Below, piece after piece: positions 37,737 to 45,797 of a stretch of 45,797 nucleotides of DNA. The stretch is from assembly GCA_902802945.1 (NCBI GenBank), contig CADCOC010000047.1, positions 1 through 45,797 of the forward strand, given 5' to 3'. Below the pieces are notes generated by a model. The model was not told the origin of the DNA, searched no databases, and saw nothing but the letters and a program-made list of their open reading frames with translations. A program made the translations under genes and the position numbers. Within the stretch, counting starts at the first letter, position 1. Each line of letters starts with the position of its first letter. This DNA comes from an uncultured bacterium (lineage in GTDB: Bacteria > Verrucomicrobiota > Kiritimatiellia > RFP12 > UBA1067).

Positions 37737-38501
37737 ATGATGACAAAGAAAATTCTCTGTTTCGCGCTTGCGTGCGCGTGTGTTGCAACTGTTTCCGCGC
37801 AGCCGTCGCGGCGCAGCGGCTATAGGAACAGCAGTAGAGGCGGCGCCGCCCGTTCCGAGGCGGAGGTCGCGCAGGACCTGATGGATTCCAAGGTGAAGAT
37901 CAGCCAGATGCCGAGCATCGGGCCGCAGTCGCTGATTGCGGCACCCGGCCTCAACGCGCAGGGCGGGCTCCAGCCGATCACGAAGAAGCGCCGCCAGTGG
38001 GGCGTATTCGACATGACGTTCCGCACGCAGCAGCGTTGGACCGAGGACCTCACGGTCAACTGGTACGTGCTGTGCGACACCGCCAAGGCGAAGGAGAAGG
38101 ACAAGTCGAAGGCCGCGAAGCGTCTGCCGCCCTATGTCTACTACACGCTCGTCACGCGCTACGTGAACATCCCCGAGGGCGACCACCGCGCCTGCTCGTG
38201 TCTGCCCCCGTCGTTCATCGAGCGCTACGGCGAGCCCGTGGTCATCTCATGCGAAATCGTAACGTCCGCCGGCAAGTTGCTTGACGGCGAGACGGTGGTC
38301 AACAGCTTCCCGTTCGTGAAGCCCGGCAAAATCACGGAGGAGACGAAGACCGAGATGGAATGGTGGAACAACGACAAGATCATCAACGCGAAGGACAGGA
38401 AGACGAACGAACCCATGATCGAGGTCCGCCAGGGACTCGTCGACCGCTCCAAGACGCCGTTCTGGCTCGTCAACAACGCCGACTACGAGGCAATCCAGTA
38501 A
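37737..38501 (+). CDS. Secreted protein, first gene of the pilus-like operon (possible Amuc_1102 counterpart)
   Basis: This 254-residue protein has a signal peptide (MMTKKILCFALACACVATVSA) and a short Arg/Ser/Gly-rich stretch. Then comes a compact, probably beta-rich domain with FDMTFRTQQRWTEDLTVNWY near residues 90-109 and alternating strands such as YVYYTLVTRYVNIPEGDH. It ends with WLVNNADYEAIQ. I do not recognise a Pfam-type family with certainty. Its place just before a PilM-like gene, with Amuc_1100- and Amuc_1099-like genes after, suggests it corresponds to Amuc_1102 of Akkermansia. It has a strong ribosome-binding site and its own promoter, and starts the operon. Confidence 0.6.
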   Translation: MMTKKILCFALACACVATVSAQPSRRSGYRNSSRGGAARSEAEVAQDLMDSKVKISQMPSIGPQSLIAAPGLNAQGGLQPITKKRRQWGVFDMTFRTQQRWTEDLTVNWYVLCDTAKAKEKDKSKAAKRLPPYVYYTLVTRYVNIPEGDHRACSCLPPSFIERYGEPVVISCEIVTSAGKLLDGETVVNSFPFVKPGKITEETKTEMEWWNNDKIINAKDRKTNEPMIEVRQGLVDRSKTPFWLVNNADYEAIQ

Positions 38502-38519
38502 GTAGATTAGGTTTTTGAA

Positions 38520-40295
38520 ATGTCCCGCATCCTCACCCTCAACATTGGCGCGTCGAAGGCCACGCTGGCCGAGTATGCGCTGAGCGGCAAGCGGAACCTC
38601 ACGCTCACCGCGTACGGCAGCGCCGACCTGCAGACAGTCGACGTTAACGACGCGATGTCCATCGCCGCGTCGCTGCCACCGATCATTTCGCAGATAATGC
38701 GCGAGACGGGCATCCACCCGGCTCCGCTCGTCGTGTCGCTTGGTGGGCAGATGGTCTTCCCGCGTTTTGCGAAGATCGCGCCGGTCGGCGACGCCGCGAA
38801 GCTCGAGCAACTCGTTCAGTACGAAGTCGAGCAGAACGTTCCGTTCCCGATAGACGAGATCGTCTGCGACCACCAGTTCCTCGGCACGTCGGCGGACGGC
38901 GACATGGCGACGATGATCGTGGCGGCGAAGCTGGACGGCGTGCGCGCGGTGACCGATGCCGTGGCGTCGGTCGGCCTGAAGCCGGTGGTCGTGGATGTCT
39001 CGCAGATGGCGGTGCTGAATGCGTTGCGCTACGCGAATCCGGGGCTTGCGGGCAGTAACGTCGTTCTCGACATAGGCGCGAAGACGACGAACCTGATCCT
39101 TGTCGAGGACGAGAAGATCTACACGCGGTCCATTCCGTACGCCGGCAACACCATCACGAAGGAGATTGCACAGGCGTTCGGCTGCTCGTTCGAGGAGGCG
39201 GAGCAGCTCAAGCTGGAACGCGGGTACGTGTCGCTCGGCGGCGTCACCGAGGACGAGGACGAAGTCGCGGACAGGGTGTCCAAGATCATCCGCACCGTGC
39301 TCACGAGGGTTCACGCCGAAATTTCCAGGTCCATCAACTTCTACCGCTCGCAGCAGGGCGGTGCCGCGCCGTCGCGCATTTTCCTCACCGGCGGTTCCGT
39401 GCGGCTTCCGCAGCTCGACCAGTTCTTCATGGAGACGCTACAGGTCAACGTGGAGTACCTCAACCCGTTTACGTCTGTGCGCGTGGGCGGGAAGGTCGAC
39501 GCAGCCGCGCTGGAGAGCGACGCTTTCACGCTCGTGGAGTCCGTGGGCCTGGCCCTGAGCCAGACGGACGTCCCCGGCCTGATTCGCATAAACCTTATGC
39601 CGCCGGAACTCGTGGCGCAGGCGCGGAACGTGCGCCGCATCCCGTTCCTCGTGGCGGGCGCGGCATGTCTGCTTGCGGCTTTAGGCCTCGGCATAGTGAT
39701 GCAGAACCGCGAGTGCGCCATTGCCAAGGCGCAGCTGGAAGAGGTTCAGTCGCAGAACAGCGCCCTTGAGAGCAAGGAGAAGCAGTTGAAGTCCGTACAG
39801 GGCCAGGAAAAGGCCGAGATGGAGAACTGCGACAAACTTCAGAAGCTCATGCGCACTCGCATGGGCGCGCTGGCCCGCGTACGTGCGGTGCAGGCGAGCC
39901 TTCTGCCCGGCATGTGGATTTCCAAATGGGAGCATGTGCCGCCATCGGGCGGTGACGATTCGGACGGCCTTGAAGGCGTCAAGATCGTCGTCTGCGGCTG
40001 GAAGGACGCGATGGATGCCGGTCTGGAAAAATGGAAGAAGGACTGGGAACAGCTGAATCAGGGCCGCAAGGCCGGAAACGTCAACGTTGCGAAGATCATC
40101 AAGCAGAAGATCGAGATGTCTGGAATCGCCGCTCCGGCCGATGCCGACGCGCAGGGTGGCGAGGCGGTTTCGGTTGAGCTGCAGCCGGGAAAATCCCTTG
40201 AAGAGATCACGCTGGCGTTCAAGTTCGCGCCGGTGAAGTCGATGGATCCCAATCCCCCTGCCAAGAAGAACAAGAACAGGAGGGGAAGGCGGTGA
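38520..40295 (+). CDS. pilM: PilM-like actin-fold ATPase fused to a PilN-like membrane part (Amuc_1101 counterpart)
   Basis: The 591-residue protein begins with a PilM/FtsA-type actin-like domain (residues about 1-360): LTLNIGASKATLAEY phosphate-1-like, VQYEVEQNVPFPIDEI as in PilM, NVVLDIGAKTTNLIL phosphate-2-like, and IFLTGGSVRLPQLDQFF. One membrane segment follows (about 373-395, FLVAGAACLLAALGLGIVM). Then come a coiled coil and a periplasmic domain with a GVKIVVCGW strand, like PilN or the C-terminal half of GspL, and a basic tail. It would form the inner-membrane platform that links the cytoplasm to the periplasmic PilO-like protein. It overlaps the next gene by 4 bases. Confidence 0.85.
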   Translation: MSRILTLNIGASKATLAEYALSGKRNLTLTAYGSADLQTVDVNDAMSIAASLPPIISQIMRETGIHPAPLVVSLGGQMVFPRFAKIAPVGDAAKLEQLVQYEVEQNVPFPIDEIVCDHQFLGTSADGDMATMIVAAKLDGVRAVTDAVASVGLKPVVVDVSQMAVLNALRYANPGLAGSNVVLDIGAKTTNLILVEDEKIYTRSIPYAGNTITKEIAQAFGCSFEEAEQLKLERGYVSLGGVTEDEDEVADRVSKIIRTVLTRVHAEISRSINFYRSQQGGAAPSRIFLTGGSVRLPQLDQFFMETLQVNVEYLNPFTSVRVGGKVDAAALESDAFTLVESVGLALSQTDVPGLIRINLMPPELVAQARNVRRIPFLVAGAACLLAALGLGIVMQNRECAIAKAQLEEVQSQNSALESKEKQLKSVQGQEKAEMENCDKLQKLMRTRMGALARVRAVQASLLPGMWISKWEHVPPSGGDDSDGLEGVKIVVCGWKDAMDAGLEKWKKDWEQLNQGRKAGNVNVAKIIKQKIEMSGIAAPADADAQGGEAVSVELQPGKSLEEITLAFKFAPVKSMDPNPPAKKNKNRRGRR

Positions 40296-41329
40296 GTATG
40301 ACGAAACAGCAGAAAATCTACGCATGCTTCGGCGGCGCTGTCGGCGTGTGCGCTTTGGCGCTCGGATGGTTTCTCTACAGCGCATACGCGGATTATCAGG
40401 CCGCACTCGAGGGCGATGAGGAGGGGACGGAGGGCCTGAGCGCCGCGAAGGAGAAGAACAACAAGTTCTACACGCAGAGCAAGCCCTTCCCCTCGTCAGA
40501 TTCGATCAAGCAGATCGAGTCGAACAAGACCGTCTACGCGGAGTGGATAAACCGGGCTACCGTGATGGCCGCGCGTGGCGACTGCCCGCCTCCACCGTCC
40601 GACCTTGACGGAACGGTGTTCAAGCAGAACCTGTTCGAACAGGTCACGAGAATGCAGAAATATCCAGGCGGCGTGAACGGCCGCATCTGCTCGGACAAGT
40701 TCTTGTTCGGCTTTGACCAGTATCTGGGCGAGGCGGGCAAGACGCCGGAGACGCTGGAACTCATGAAGCTCTATGCGCAGTTCGTCACGATCACGAACGT
40801 AGTCGACCTGTTCCGGGAGAGCGGCGTGTTGGAGATCCGTAAAATCGAGCGCGTTGAAGTGCAAGAGGATGTGGAGAATGCCAATGCCAGAGGGGGGCAG
40901 CGGAACCGGGACGGAAAAGGCAAGGCGGGGCAGAACGCCGCCGCGTTGGAGCCGAAGTACTTCGACTTCAATCTGGAGTACGTCGTGCGCGCATCGTCTT
41001 TCGTGAAGGTCCTCAACGGCCTCGCGAAAAGTCAGCGGTTCTATGTCGTAAGCAACCTCAGCTTCGAACAAGAGGGTGAGTCGCTCAAGGCCCGCCTTGA
41101 CCGAATCGAGTCGGCGTCGTCGGGCGGCAACTCGTCGTCTCGGGACCACCGGCGGGGGCGGGGACGAGATCGGAGCCAGGAGAACAGAGAAGAGATCGAG
41201 AGCGGCGTCGTGACCAATCCTGAGACAACGCCGATTCTCGTGCGCATGAAGCTGTCTGCTTATGATTTCGGGAAGAACAGGGCCCAAGTGGAAGCCGCGG
41301 CCGCATCTTCCAAGAAGGAGGGCAAATAA
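40292..41329 (+). CDS. Amuc_1100-like PilO-type periplasmic protein
   Basis: This 345-residue protein has one N-terminal membrane segment (about residues 11-31) and a periplasmic part with two alpha/beta domains, as in PilO/GspM. It lines up with Akkermansia Amuc_1100 in layout: a FKQNLFEQV helix, ELMKLYAQFVTITNVVDLF followed by SGVLEIRKIERVEV, then FDFNLEYVVRASSFVKVLNG with RFYVVSNLSFEQE, and a final strand ILVRMKLSAYDF. Amuc_1100 is known as an outer-membrane/pilus-associated protein that signals through TLR2. Similarity here is by pattern, not high identity. The GTG at 40292 has AGGAGGGG at the right spacing; the ATG at 40298 is an alternative. The stop overlaps the next start (TAATG). Confidence 0.75.
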   Translation: MSMTKQQKIYACFGGAVGVCALALGWFLYSAYADYQAALEGDEEGTEGLSAAKEKNNKFYTQSKPFPSSDSIKQIESNKTVYAEWINRATVMAARGDCPPPPSDLDGTVFKQNLFEQVTRMQKYPGGVNGRICSDKFLFGFDQYLGEAGKTPETLELMKLYAQFVTITNVVDLFRESGVLEIRKIERVEVQEDVENANARGGQRNRDGKGKAGQNAAALEPKYFDFNLEYVVRASSFVKVLNGLAKSQRFYVVSNLSFEQEGESLKARLDRIESASSGGNSSSRDHRRGRGRDRSQENREEIESGVVTNPETTPILVRMKLSAYDFGKNRAQVEAAAASSKKEGK

Positions 41330-42480
41330 TGGCTGTCGCCAAGAAGAATTTCTTTAAGGACCACTACGACTGGCTTGTTGCAATCGCAGGACTAGTCCTC
41401 TTGGTAGGCGTTGGCGTTCTGTTCGCCTCCTCGCTGGATAATTCGCCCGATGAAGCCCGCGCGGCATGTGCGGCCGAACTCAAGCAGCGTCCGCCTCAAT
41501 ACAAGGCCGTCGCAGTGAATCCCGAGATCCTTAAAGTGCTCGGCGAGGCGGAAAGGAATTTCGTGTCGCCCACTAGTCTCGAAGTCCCGAATGACAAGAA
41601 AGGCAGTTTTCTTGCGAGCGAGTGCCGCGTGTACTGCCAAAACGTCAATCCTACGAATTTCTGCCACAAGCCCATCCCCTACAAGAGCAAGGAGTGCCCG
41701 TTCTGCCATTCCCAGCAGCTGTCGTCGGAAGATTCGGTTGATGTTGCGCGTGGTGGCTTGGACTCCGACAAGGACGGCATGCCGGATGTCTGGGAGAGCA
41801 AGTACGGCTTCAATCCGCTTGATCCCTCCGACGCGAAGCTCGACGCAGACGGCGACACGTTCACGAACCTCGAGGAGTTCGAGGCCAAGACCAATCCCAA
41901 GAATCCAGTGTCGCATCCCGACTTCCTCGACTACCTGACGGTTGCCAGCGAACTGCGCACCGACAAGTTGCCGTTCTTGTTCAAGATGGCAACTCCGCTG
42001 CCCAGCGGATATCGTCTGACATTCGAGGTGTTGGGGAAGGAGTACAGGAAAACCACGACCGCGCTCATCGGCGAGGAGATCGTATTCCAGCTCGCGAAGG
42101 CCAAGTTCGTGAAGGGACGTATGCAGGACGACAAGGTCAAGAGCGGATGGCGCGTGCTGAAGTACGAGAAAAAGGAAGACCGCGTCGTCAGGAGGGGGTC
42201 GGAGCAGAAGATGTCCGTGGACGTATCCACCGTCGATCTCGAACGCATCAGCGACAAGCGTGTTCTCACCGTGCAGGTAGGGGCCAAGTCCGCCTCCATC
42301 GAAGAGCAGGTCGACCTCCAGTGGAGTCGAGCCGGAGGAAAGAAGCTTACGGTCACAACTGGAACGGAATTCTCGTTGGCAGACCGCAAGTACAAGGTTA
42401 AGAAGTTGGTCAAGGCCGGTAGCGGTTGCGAAGTGACCGTCGTGGACCTTGAAAACAATACCGAAAAAATCCTACGGTGA
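41329..42480 (+). CDS. Amuc_1099-like pilus-locus protein with Cys cluster and calcium-type repeats
   Basis: This 383-residue protein has one N-terminal membrane segment (about 15-35). It then has a Cys-rich knuckle with Cys99, Cys103, Cys112, Cys123 and Cys126, including CPFCH, and a thrombospondin-3-like stretch at 144-190 (DSDKDGMPDVWESKYGFNPL, then DADGDTFTNLEEFEAKTNP). The C-terminal half is beta-rich with repeated strands such as KLTVTTGTEFSLADRKYKV, resembling assembly proteins that dock on secretins. By position, between the Amuc_1100-like and secretin genes, it corresponds to Amuc_1099. The Cys cluster may be a zinc ribbon or, less likely, a heme c site. The start overlaps the preceding stop, with AAGGAGGG seven bases upstream. 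Confidence 0.72.
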   Translation: MAVAKKNFFKDHYDWLVAIAGLVLLVGVGVLFASSLDNSPDEARAACAAELKQRPPQYKAVAVNPEILKVLGEAERNFVSPTSLEVPNDKKGSFLASECRVYCQNVNPTNFCHKPIPYKSKECPFCHSQQLSSEDSVDVARGGLDSDKDGMPDVWESKYGFNPLDPSDAKLDADGDTFTNLEEFEAKTNPKNPVSHPDFLDYLTVASELRTDKLPFLFKMATPLPSGYRLTFEVLGKEYRKTTTALIGEEIVFQLAKAKFVKGRMQDDKVKSGWRVLKYEKKEDRVVRRGSEQKMSVDVSTVDLERISDKRVLTVQVGAKSASIEEQVDLQWSRAGGKKLTVTTGTEFSLADRKYKVKKLVKAGSGCEVTVVDLENNTEKILR

Positions 42481-42509
42481 GACTTGATTTAGGGGCAAGA
42501 ATCGGGTAT

Positions 42510-42515
42510 TATAAT
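42510..42515 (+). promoter_or_regulatory. Possible separate promoter for the secretin gene
   Basis: A perfect TATAAT lies in the 59-base gap before the secretin, inside a TATTATAAT context. Upstream -35 candidates (TTGATT at 42484, TTTAGG at 42488) are poorly spaced or weak. AAGGAG at 42527-42532 is the ribosome-binding site. Confidence 0.4.
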
Positions 42516-42539
42516 GACATCCTTTCAAGGAGCAACTAG

Positions 42540-45500
42540 ATGAGAGCGAAAAAAGTCTTTGCAGCCGTCTCTGCGGTTTGCGTGTCAATTGTTCTTGCAA
42601 CAAGCGTGTTTGCACAGGACGACCTTGATAATTTGCTGAACGATCTAGAGGGGGAAGTGAAGAAAAAGCCCGCCGAAGACGCGAAGCCAGCGGAGGCTAA
42701 ACCCGCCGAGGTGAAGCCTGCGGACAAGAAGCCTGCCGAGCCTGCGCCCGCGCCCGAGGTGAAGCCTGCGGACGAGAAGCCCGCCGAGCCCGCTCCCGCG
42801 CCTGAGGTGAAGCCTGCGGACGAGAAGCCCGCCGAGCCTGCGCCCGCGCCCGAGGTGAAGCCTGCGGACGAGAAGCCCGCCGGGCCTGCCTCCGAGGTTG
42901 ACTCTCTCGCACAAGTGCCGACAGCCCCTGCCGCTCCAGCGGAACCGGCACCTGCCGCTCCGGCACCAGTAGCTGTCGCAGAGCCTGCTCCTGCCGCTCC
43001 TGCTGAAGAGCCCGCTCCTGCCCCCGCCGTTGCGGAAGCTCCTGCCCCCGCCGTTGCGGAAGCTCCTGCCCCCGTGCCGGAAGCTCCTGCTCCCGCGCCT
43101 GCTGCTGAAGCACCCACGCCTGTAGCGGAGGTTCCTGCACCTGTAGCCGCCCCGGCCAAACCCCCGACGGAGGAGGAGAAGCTTCTAAGCGACATTCAGA
43201 CCATTGAGGAACTTCGTCGCGACTCTTTGAAGATGCATGCGCTCAAGGAACTTGAGGAGGCGCGCGCTGCGCGTCAGCGTCGCGACTGGGAAGTTGCCTT
43301 CATGAAATTCCGGCTGGCGAACGAGGAGTTCAAGATGGAGGCGCAATCGCCGGAGTTCCAGAAGGAATGCGCGGAGGGCATGGCAGAGGCGAAGTACGAG
43401 GCCGCCAAGCAAGCGCTCAAGGAATCGAACCGCGAACTCGCGGCGCAGTATGCTGAGGAGGCTTTGAAGCTGCGTCATCCGCACGCTGGTGCGCTGCTGG
43501 ACGGCTTGAAGTCTGAACAGGTGAAAGACACCGAGACGGACATCGCCGACATCAAGCACCGCCGCAACGATCCGGAATACAAGAAGGACCGAGATCTCAT
43601 TCGCAAGCGCCTGAGGCTCTCAGCGCAGTACATGGCCGTGGCAGATCTTGGAAGCGCGCTGGAGCAGTGCGACCTCGTGCTGCGCACCGATCCATATAAC
43701 CAGCAGGCCATTGCGTTGCGCAGCCGCATTCAGCGCAAGCGCCAGATGATCATCGACAAGGAGCGCGAGGCCACACGCAACGGCATGATCGCCGATGTCG
43801 GCAGGGCGTGGCGTCCCGTTTACGCGGTAGACTCAGTGGAGTTCAAGAACCTTGACGGCGGAACCATGAAGACGCCCATTGGCGGAGATCCCGAGCGGTC
43901 GATAGAACAGTCGATTGAGAAGCGCATGAAGGACATGATGCTGCCGTCGATTGCGTTCCGTCCGCCGGCCACGATCATCGACGCCGTGGACTTCTTCCGT
44001 CAGGCGTCCAAGGACTTCGACCGTCCGGAGATTCCGGTTGACCAGCGCGGCTTCAACTTCATCTTGACGCTCAACAAGACATTGACGGGCGGAGGCGATG
44101 CACCTGCGGGGGACAACAACGCCGAGGCTGCGTTTGGAGCGGCGGCGGAGGAGAACGTGTCTGACGGTGCCGTGCCGCAGATCCCGAACATCTCGGCGTC
44201 GAACCTCTCACTCTGGGAAGCGCTGGACCATGTCTGCAAGCAGGTCGGCTTCAAGTTCAAGGTGCAGGGGTCCGTCGTGATGGTCATGCCGAAGAACATG
44301 ACCACCGACGAGCTGATCACCCGCTCCTACAACGTGGTCGAGTCGTTCGTGGAGCGCATGAACGACGCCTCGAGCGGGCTCAAGGACCAGAAGGCCGGCG
44401 ACTTCGGCGGCGGTGGCGGCGGAGACAATGCTGCAAGCAGCAATGACGAGGATTCCTGGAAGAAGTACTTCGAGGAAATGGGCGTGACGTGGCCGGCGAA
44501 CTCCCGCATTAAGTACATCAAGGCCATCGGAAAGCTCCGCGTCACCAATACGGCCGACCAGCTCGCCATCCTCGAACAGGCCCTTAACGAATTGAACGTA
44601 ACACCGTTCCTCATCGAGATCGAGACGCGCTTCGTGGAAGTGGCGCAGGAAGACCTGAACTCGCTCGGTTTCGAATGGCTGCTCAACAGCGACTACTCCT
44701 TCAACGTGGGCGGCAAGCTGAAGAAGGCGCTCAACCTCAAGGACGGCGCGTGGAACATTGGCAACTCCGGCTATGTGCAGACATCTGGCGAAAGAACGAT
44801 CACGACGACGGAAGGGGCTACGGCCCAGTACAATGTGGATGGTGCCGGCAACTACACGCCCCTTCCCGATGCGAGGACGGGTCCCGACATCTCGTCGACG
44901 ATGGAGGAAAAATATACCTGGAATGGCGCGGCGGCGACGGGATGGAGCAATCGCGACATGGAGGGTATGCGTTACAACCGCGCAAACGGAACCCGTACAG
45001 GAAAGAACGTAGGCATCAATGCCGTCAATGGTACCGATTACACCACGGGCATGCGTTACCTTTCTAATTCCGACAACCACATTTCCGGCAAGGGTGCGTC
45101 GAACAATGACCAGTTTATGAAGATCAATGCGTTCCTCGGAAACGCCGATATCTCGATGATTCTCCACATGCTCTCGCAGCGCAGCGACACGGATCTCCTC
45201 TCCGCGCCGAAGGTGGTTACGAAGAGCGGCCAGGAGGCGACGATCAAGGTAGTGACGATCTACCGTTATCCGACGGACTACGACGTGACGATTCAGTCCA
45301 CAAGCGGCGGCAGCAGCAGCGGCTACAACTCTAGCGGCAGTTCCAGCGGCAAAATTCTCCCTATGGTCGAGCCGCAGAACTTCGAGCAGCAGGAAGTGGG
45401 CGTGATTCTCACCTGTACGCCGGACGTTTCGGCGGAAGGCCAGATGATCAACCTCCAGCTCACGCCGAAGGTGATTGGCGAGCCCGAGTGGCGAGACTAC

Positions 45501-45725
45501 GGCATGAAGGTGCCGCTGGAAGCCGTCATGGGCGAAAAGAGAGGTATGTTCGGGGAGATGAACATTCAGGGCACTGCGTCTGAACTCGCGAATCTGATGA
45601 ACAGCTTCAGAGCATGCTCCGGTCTTTTCACATCGGTAAGGCTTCCGCAGGTCTTGACCACTCCCATCAGGAAAAACAAAACGAGCAGCGCCAGCCCTAT
45701 AGCCTTAACTGCTCCGTTGATCTGA
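42540..45725 (+). CDS. Secretin (PilQ/GspD-like, Amuc_1098 counterpart), C-terminus replaced
   Basis: The protein would form the outer-membrane ring of a pilus or type II-like system. It has a signal peptide (residues 1-25) and a Pro/Ala/Glu-rich linker (about 40-213) with four 16-residue units. A helical, TPR-like segment (about 220-420) follows, then N-domains (SIAFRPPATIIDAVDFFRQA, LSLWEALDHVCKQVGFKFKV). The secretin domain begins near 680 (VTPFLIEIETRFVEVAQEDL), with the typical DISMILHMLSQRSDTDLLSA segment and KSGQEATIKVV near 867-905, and INLQLTPKVIGEPEW. The usual last strands and the terminal VVMGG-type segment are missing. From about 45587 (residue 1016) the frame runs through antisense sequence of a conjugation gene, so the final 45 residues are not native. 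The preceding four genes form its operon. Confidence 0.85.
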   Translation: MRAKKVFAAVSAVCVSIVLATSVFAQDDLDNLLNDLEGEVKKKPAEDAKPAEAKPAEVKPADKKPAEPAPAPEVKPADEKPAEPAPAPEVKPADEKPAEPAPAPEVKPADEKPAGPASEVDSLAQVPTAPAAPAEPAPAAPAPVAVAEPAPAAPAEEPAPAPAVAEAPAPAVAEAPAPVPEAPAPAPAAEAPTPVAEVPAPVAAPAKPPTEEEKLLSDIQTIEELRRDSLKMHALKELEEARAARQRRDWEVAFMKFRLANEEFKMEAQSPEFQKECAEGMAEAKYEAAKQALKESNRELAAQYAEEALKLRHPHAGALLDGLKSEQVKDTETDIADIKHRRNDPEYKKDRDLIRKRLRLSAQYMAVADLGSALEQCDLVLRTDPYNQQAIALRSRIQRKRQMIIDKEREATRNGMIADVGRAWRPVYAVDSVEFKNLDGGTMKTPIGGDPERSIEQSIEKRMKDMMLPSIAFRPPATIIDAVDFFRQASKDFDRPEIPVDQRGFNFILTLNKTLTGGGDAPAGDNNAEAAFGAAAEENVSDGAVPQIPNISASNLSLWEALDHVCKQVGFKFKVQGSVVMVMPKNMTTDELITRSYNVVESFVERMNDASSGLKDQKAGDFGGGGGGDNAASSNDEDSWKKYFEEMGVTWPANSRIKYIKAIGKLRVTNTADQLAILEQALNELNVTPFLIEIETRFVEVAQEDLNSLGFEWLLNSDYSFNVGGKLKKALNLKDGAWNIGNSGYVQTSGERTITTTEGATAQYNVDGAGNYTPLPDARTGPDISSTMEEKYTWNGAAATGWSNRDMEGMRYNRANGTRTGKNVGINAVNGTDYTTGMRYLSNSDNHISGKGASNNDQFMKINAFLGNADISMILHMLSQRSDTDLLSAPKVVTKSGQEATIKVVTIYRYPTDYDVTIQSTSGGSSSGYNSSGSSSGKILPMVEPQNFEQQEVGVILTCTPDVSAEGQMINLQLTPKVIGEPEWRDYGMKVPLEAVMGEKRGMFGEMNIQGTASELANLMNSFRACSGLFTSVRLPQVLTTPIRKNKTSSASPIALTAPLI
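42708..42899 (+). repeat. Four 48-bp tandem repeats in the secretin linker
   Basis: Units begin at 42708, 42756, 42804 and 42852, each encoding EVKPADEKPAEPAPAP with small changes. A second, shorter Ala/Pro repeat (EAPAPAV, LPE/PAP types) continues to about 43160. Such linkers span the periplasm or peptidoglycan and vary in length by slippage. Confidence 0.85.
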
Positions 45726-45797
45726 AGTATCACATGCCATATGCCACCGCCCTTGAAGCTCTGTGGCGACATAGTCAAAAGCGACCACACTTCAGCC
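45587..45797 (-). CDS. Fragment of a conjugative-transfer VirB6/TrbL-like protein
   Basis: The minus strand encodes about 68 residues that read into the window edge (AEVWSLLTMSPQSF, then GGGIW) and continue as GAVKAIGLALLVLFFLMGVV, KTCGSL, and RPEHALKLFIRFA. This matches the N-terminal part of VirB6/TrbL-type membrane proteins of Firmicutes integrative conjugative elements, where the text usually continues after LFIRFA with AKGxVTYG. Here it stops matching at 45587 and runs into the secretin gene. Both ends are missing: one at the junction, the other at the window edge. It is foreign to the rest of the window. Confidence 0.7.

Overview
The window looks like a gut or anaerobic member of the PVC superphylum, most likely a Kiritimatiellota or Verrucomicrobiota relative. 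This placement is an inference. It rests on a five-gene pilus-like cluster that resembles the Akkermansia Amuc_1098-1102 locus, on very large secreted proteins built from InlB B-repeats and DxDxDG calcium-type repeats, and on a GC-rich coding style. Acetate kinase plus phosphotransacetylase suggests acetate-forming fermentation. No rRNA, tRNA or CRISPR array is visible, and I found no convincing intrinsic terminator.

Layout. (1) 249-2780: a tightly overlapping housekeeping operon (rpoZ, smpB, a D-aminoacylase-family amidohydrolase) behind a good sigma-70 promoter. (2) 3089-13308: a secreted C10 (streptopain-like) cysteine protease followed 8 bases later by a 2149-residue InlB-repeat surface protein. 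(3) 13402-34076: a small lipoprotein, then a giant secreted repeat protein of about 6.7 thousand residues, now split into 4640- and 2084-residue frames by a frameshift near 27,810. (4) 34208-37701: ackA, pta and a KdsD-type sugar-phosphate isomerase, separated by unusual repeat arrays. (5) 37737-45586: an Amuc_1102-1098-like pilus/secretion operon: small secreted protein, PilM-PilN fusion, Amuc_1100-like PilO-type protein, Amuc_1099-like protein with a Cys cluster, and a secretin. (6) From about 45,587 to the end the sequence switches to part of a conjugative-transfer VirB6/TrbL-like gene on the minus strand, typical of Firmicutes integrative elements. This is either an integration breakpoint or a chimeric contig end.

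The most unusual signals are at the DNA level. Palindromic REP-like elements sit in frame inside conserved genes: two different ones in the D-aminoacylase, probably one or two in kdsD, and a fragment in the InlB protein. The intergenic gaps on both sides of pta carry arrays in which CTAG recurs exactly every 9 bases (7 and 10 times). At the protein level, the giant protein contains five copies of an apparently uncharacterised module marked by an HxxVY core and closed by a DGxPDGWELY calcium-type loop, and three copies of a larger supermodule. One supermodule carries a C2H2 zinc-finger-like insertion.

How the parts may fit together (inference): regions 2, 3 and 5 together form a cell-envelope programme. 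The pilus/secretin system could export or display surface proteins, and the C10 protease and the giant repeat proteins are likely extracellular or outer-membrane-attached. The DxDxDG repeat in both the giant protein and the Amuc_1099-like pilus protein suggests calcium-stabilised extracytoplasmic structures.
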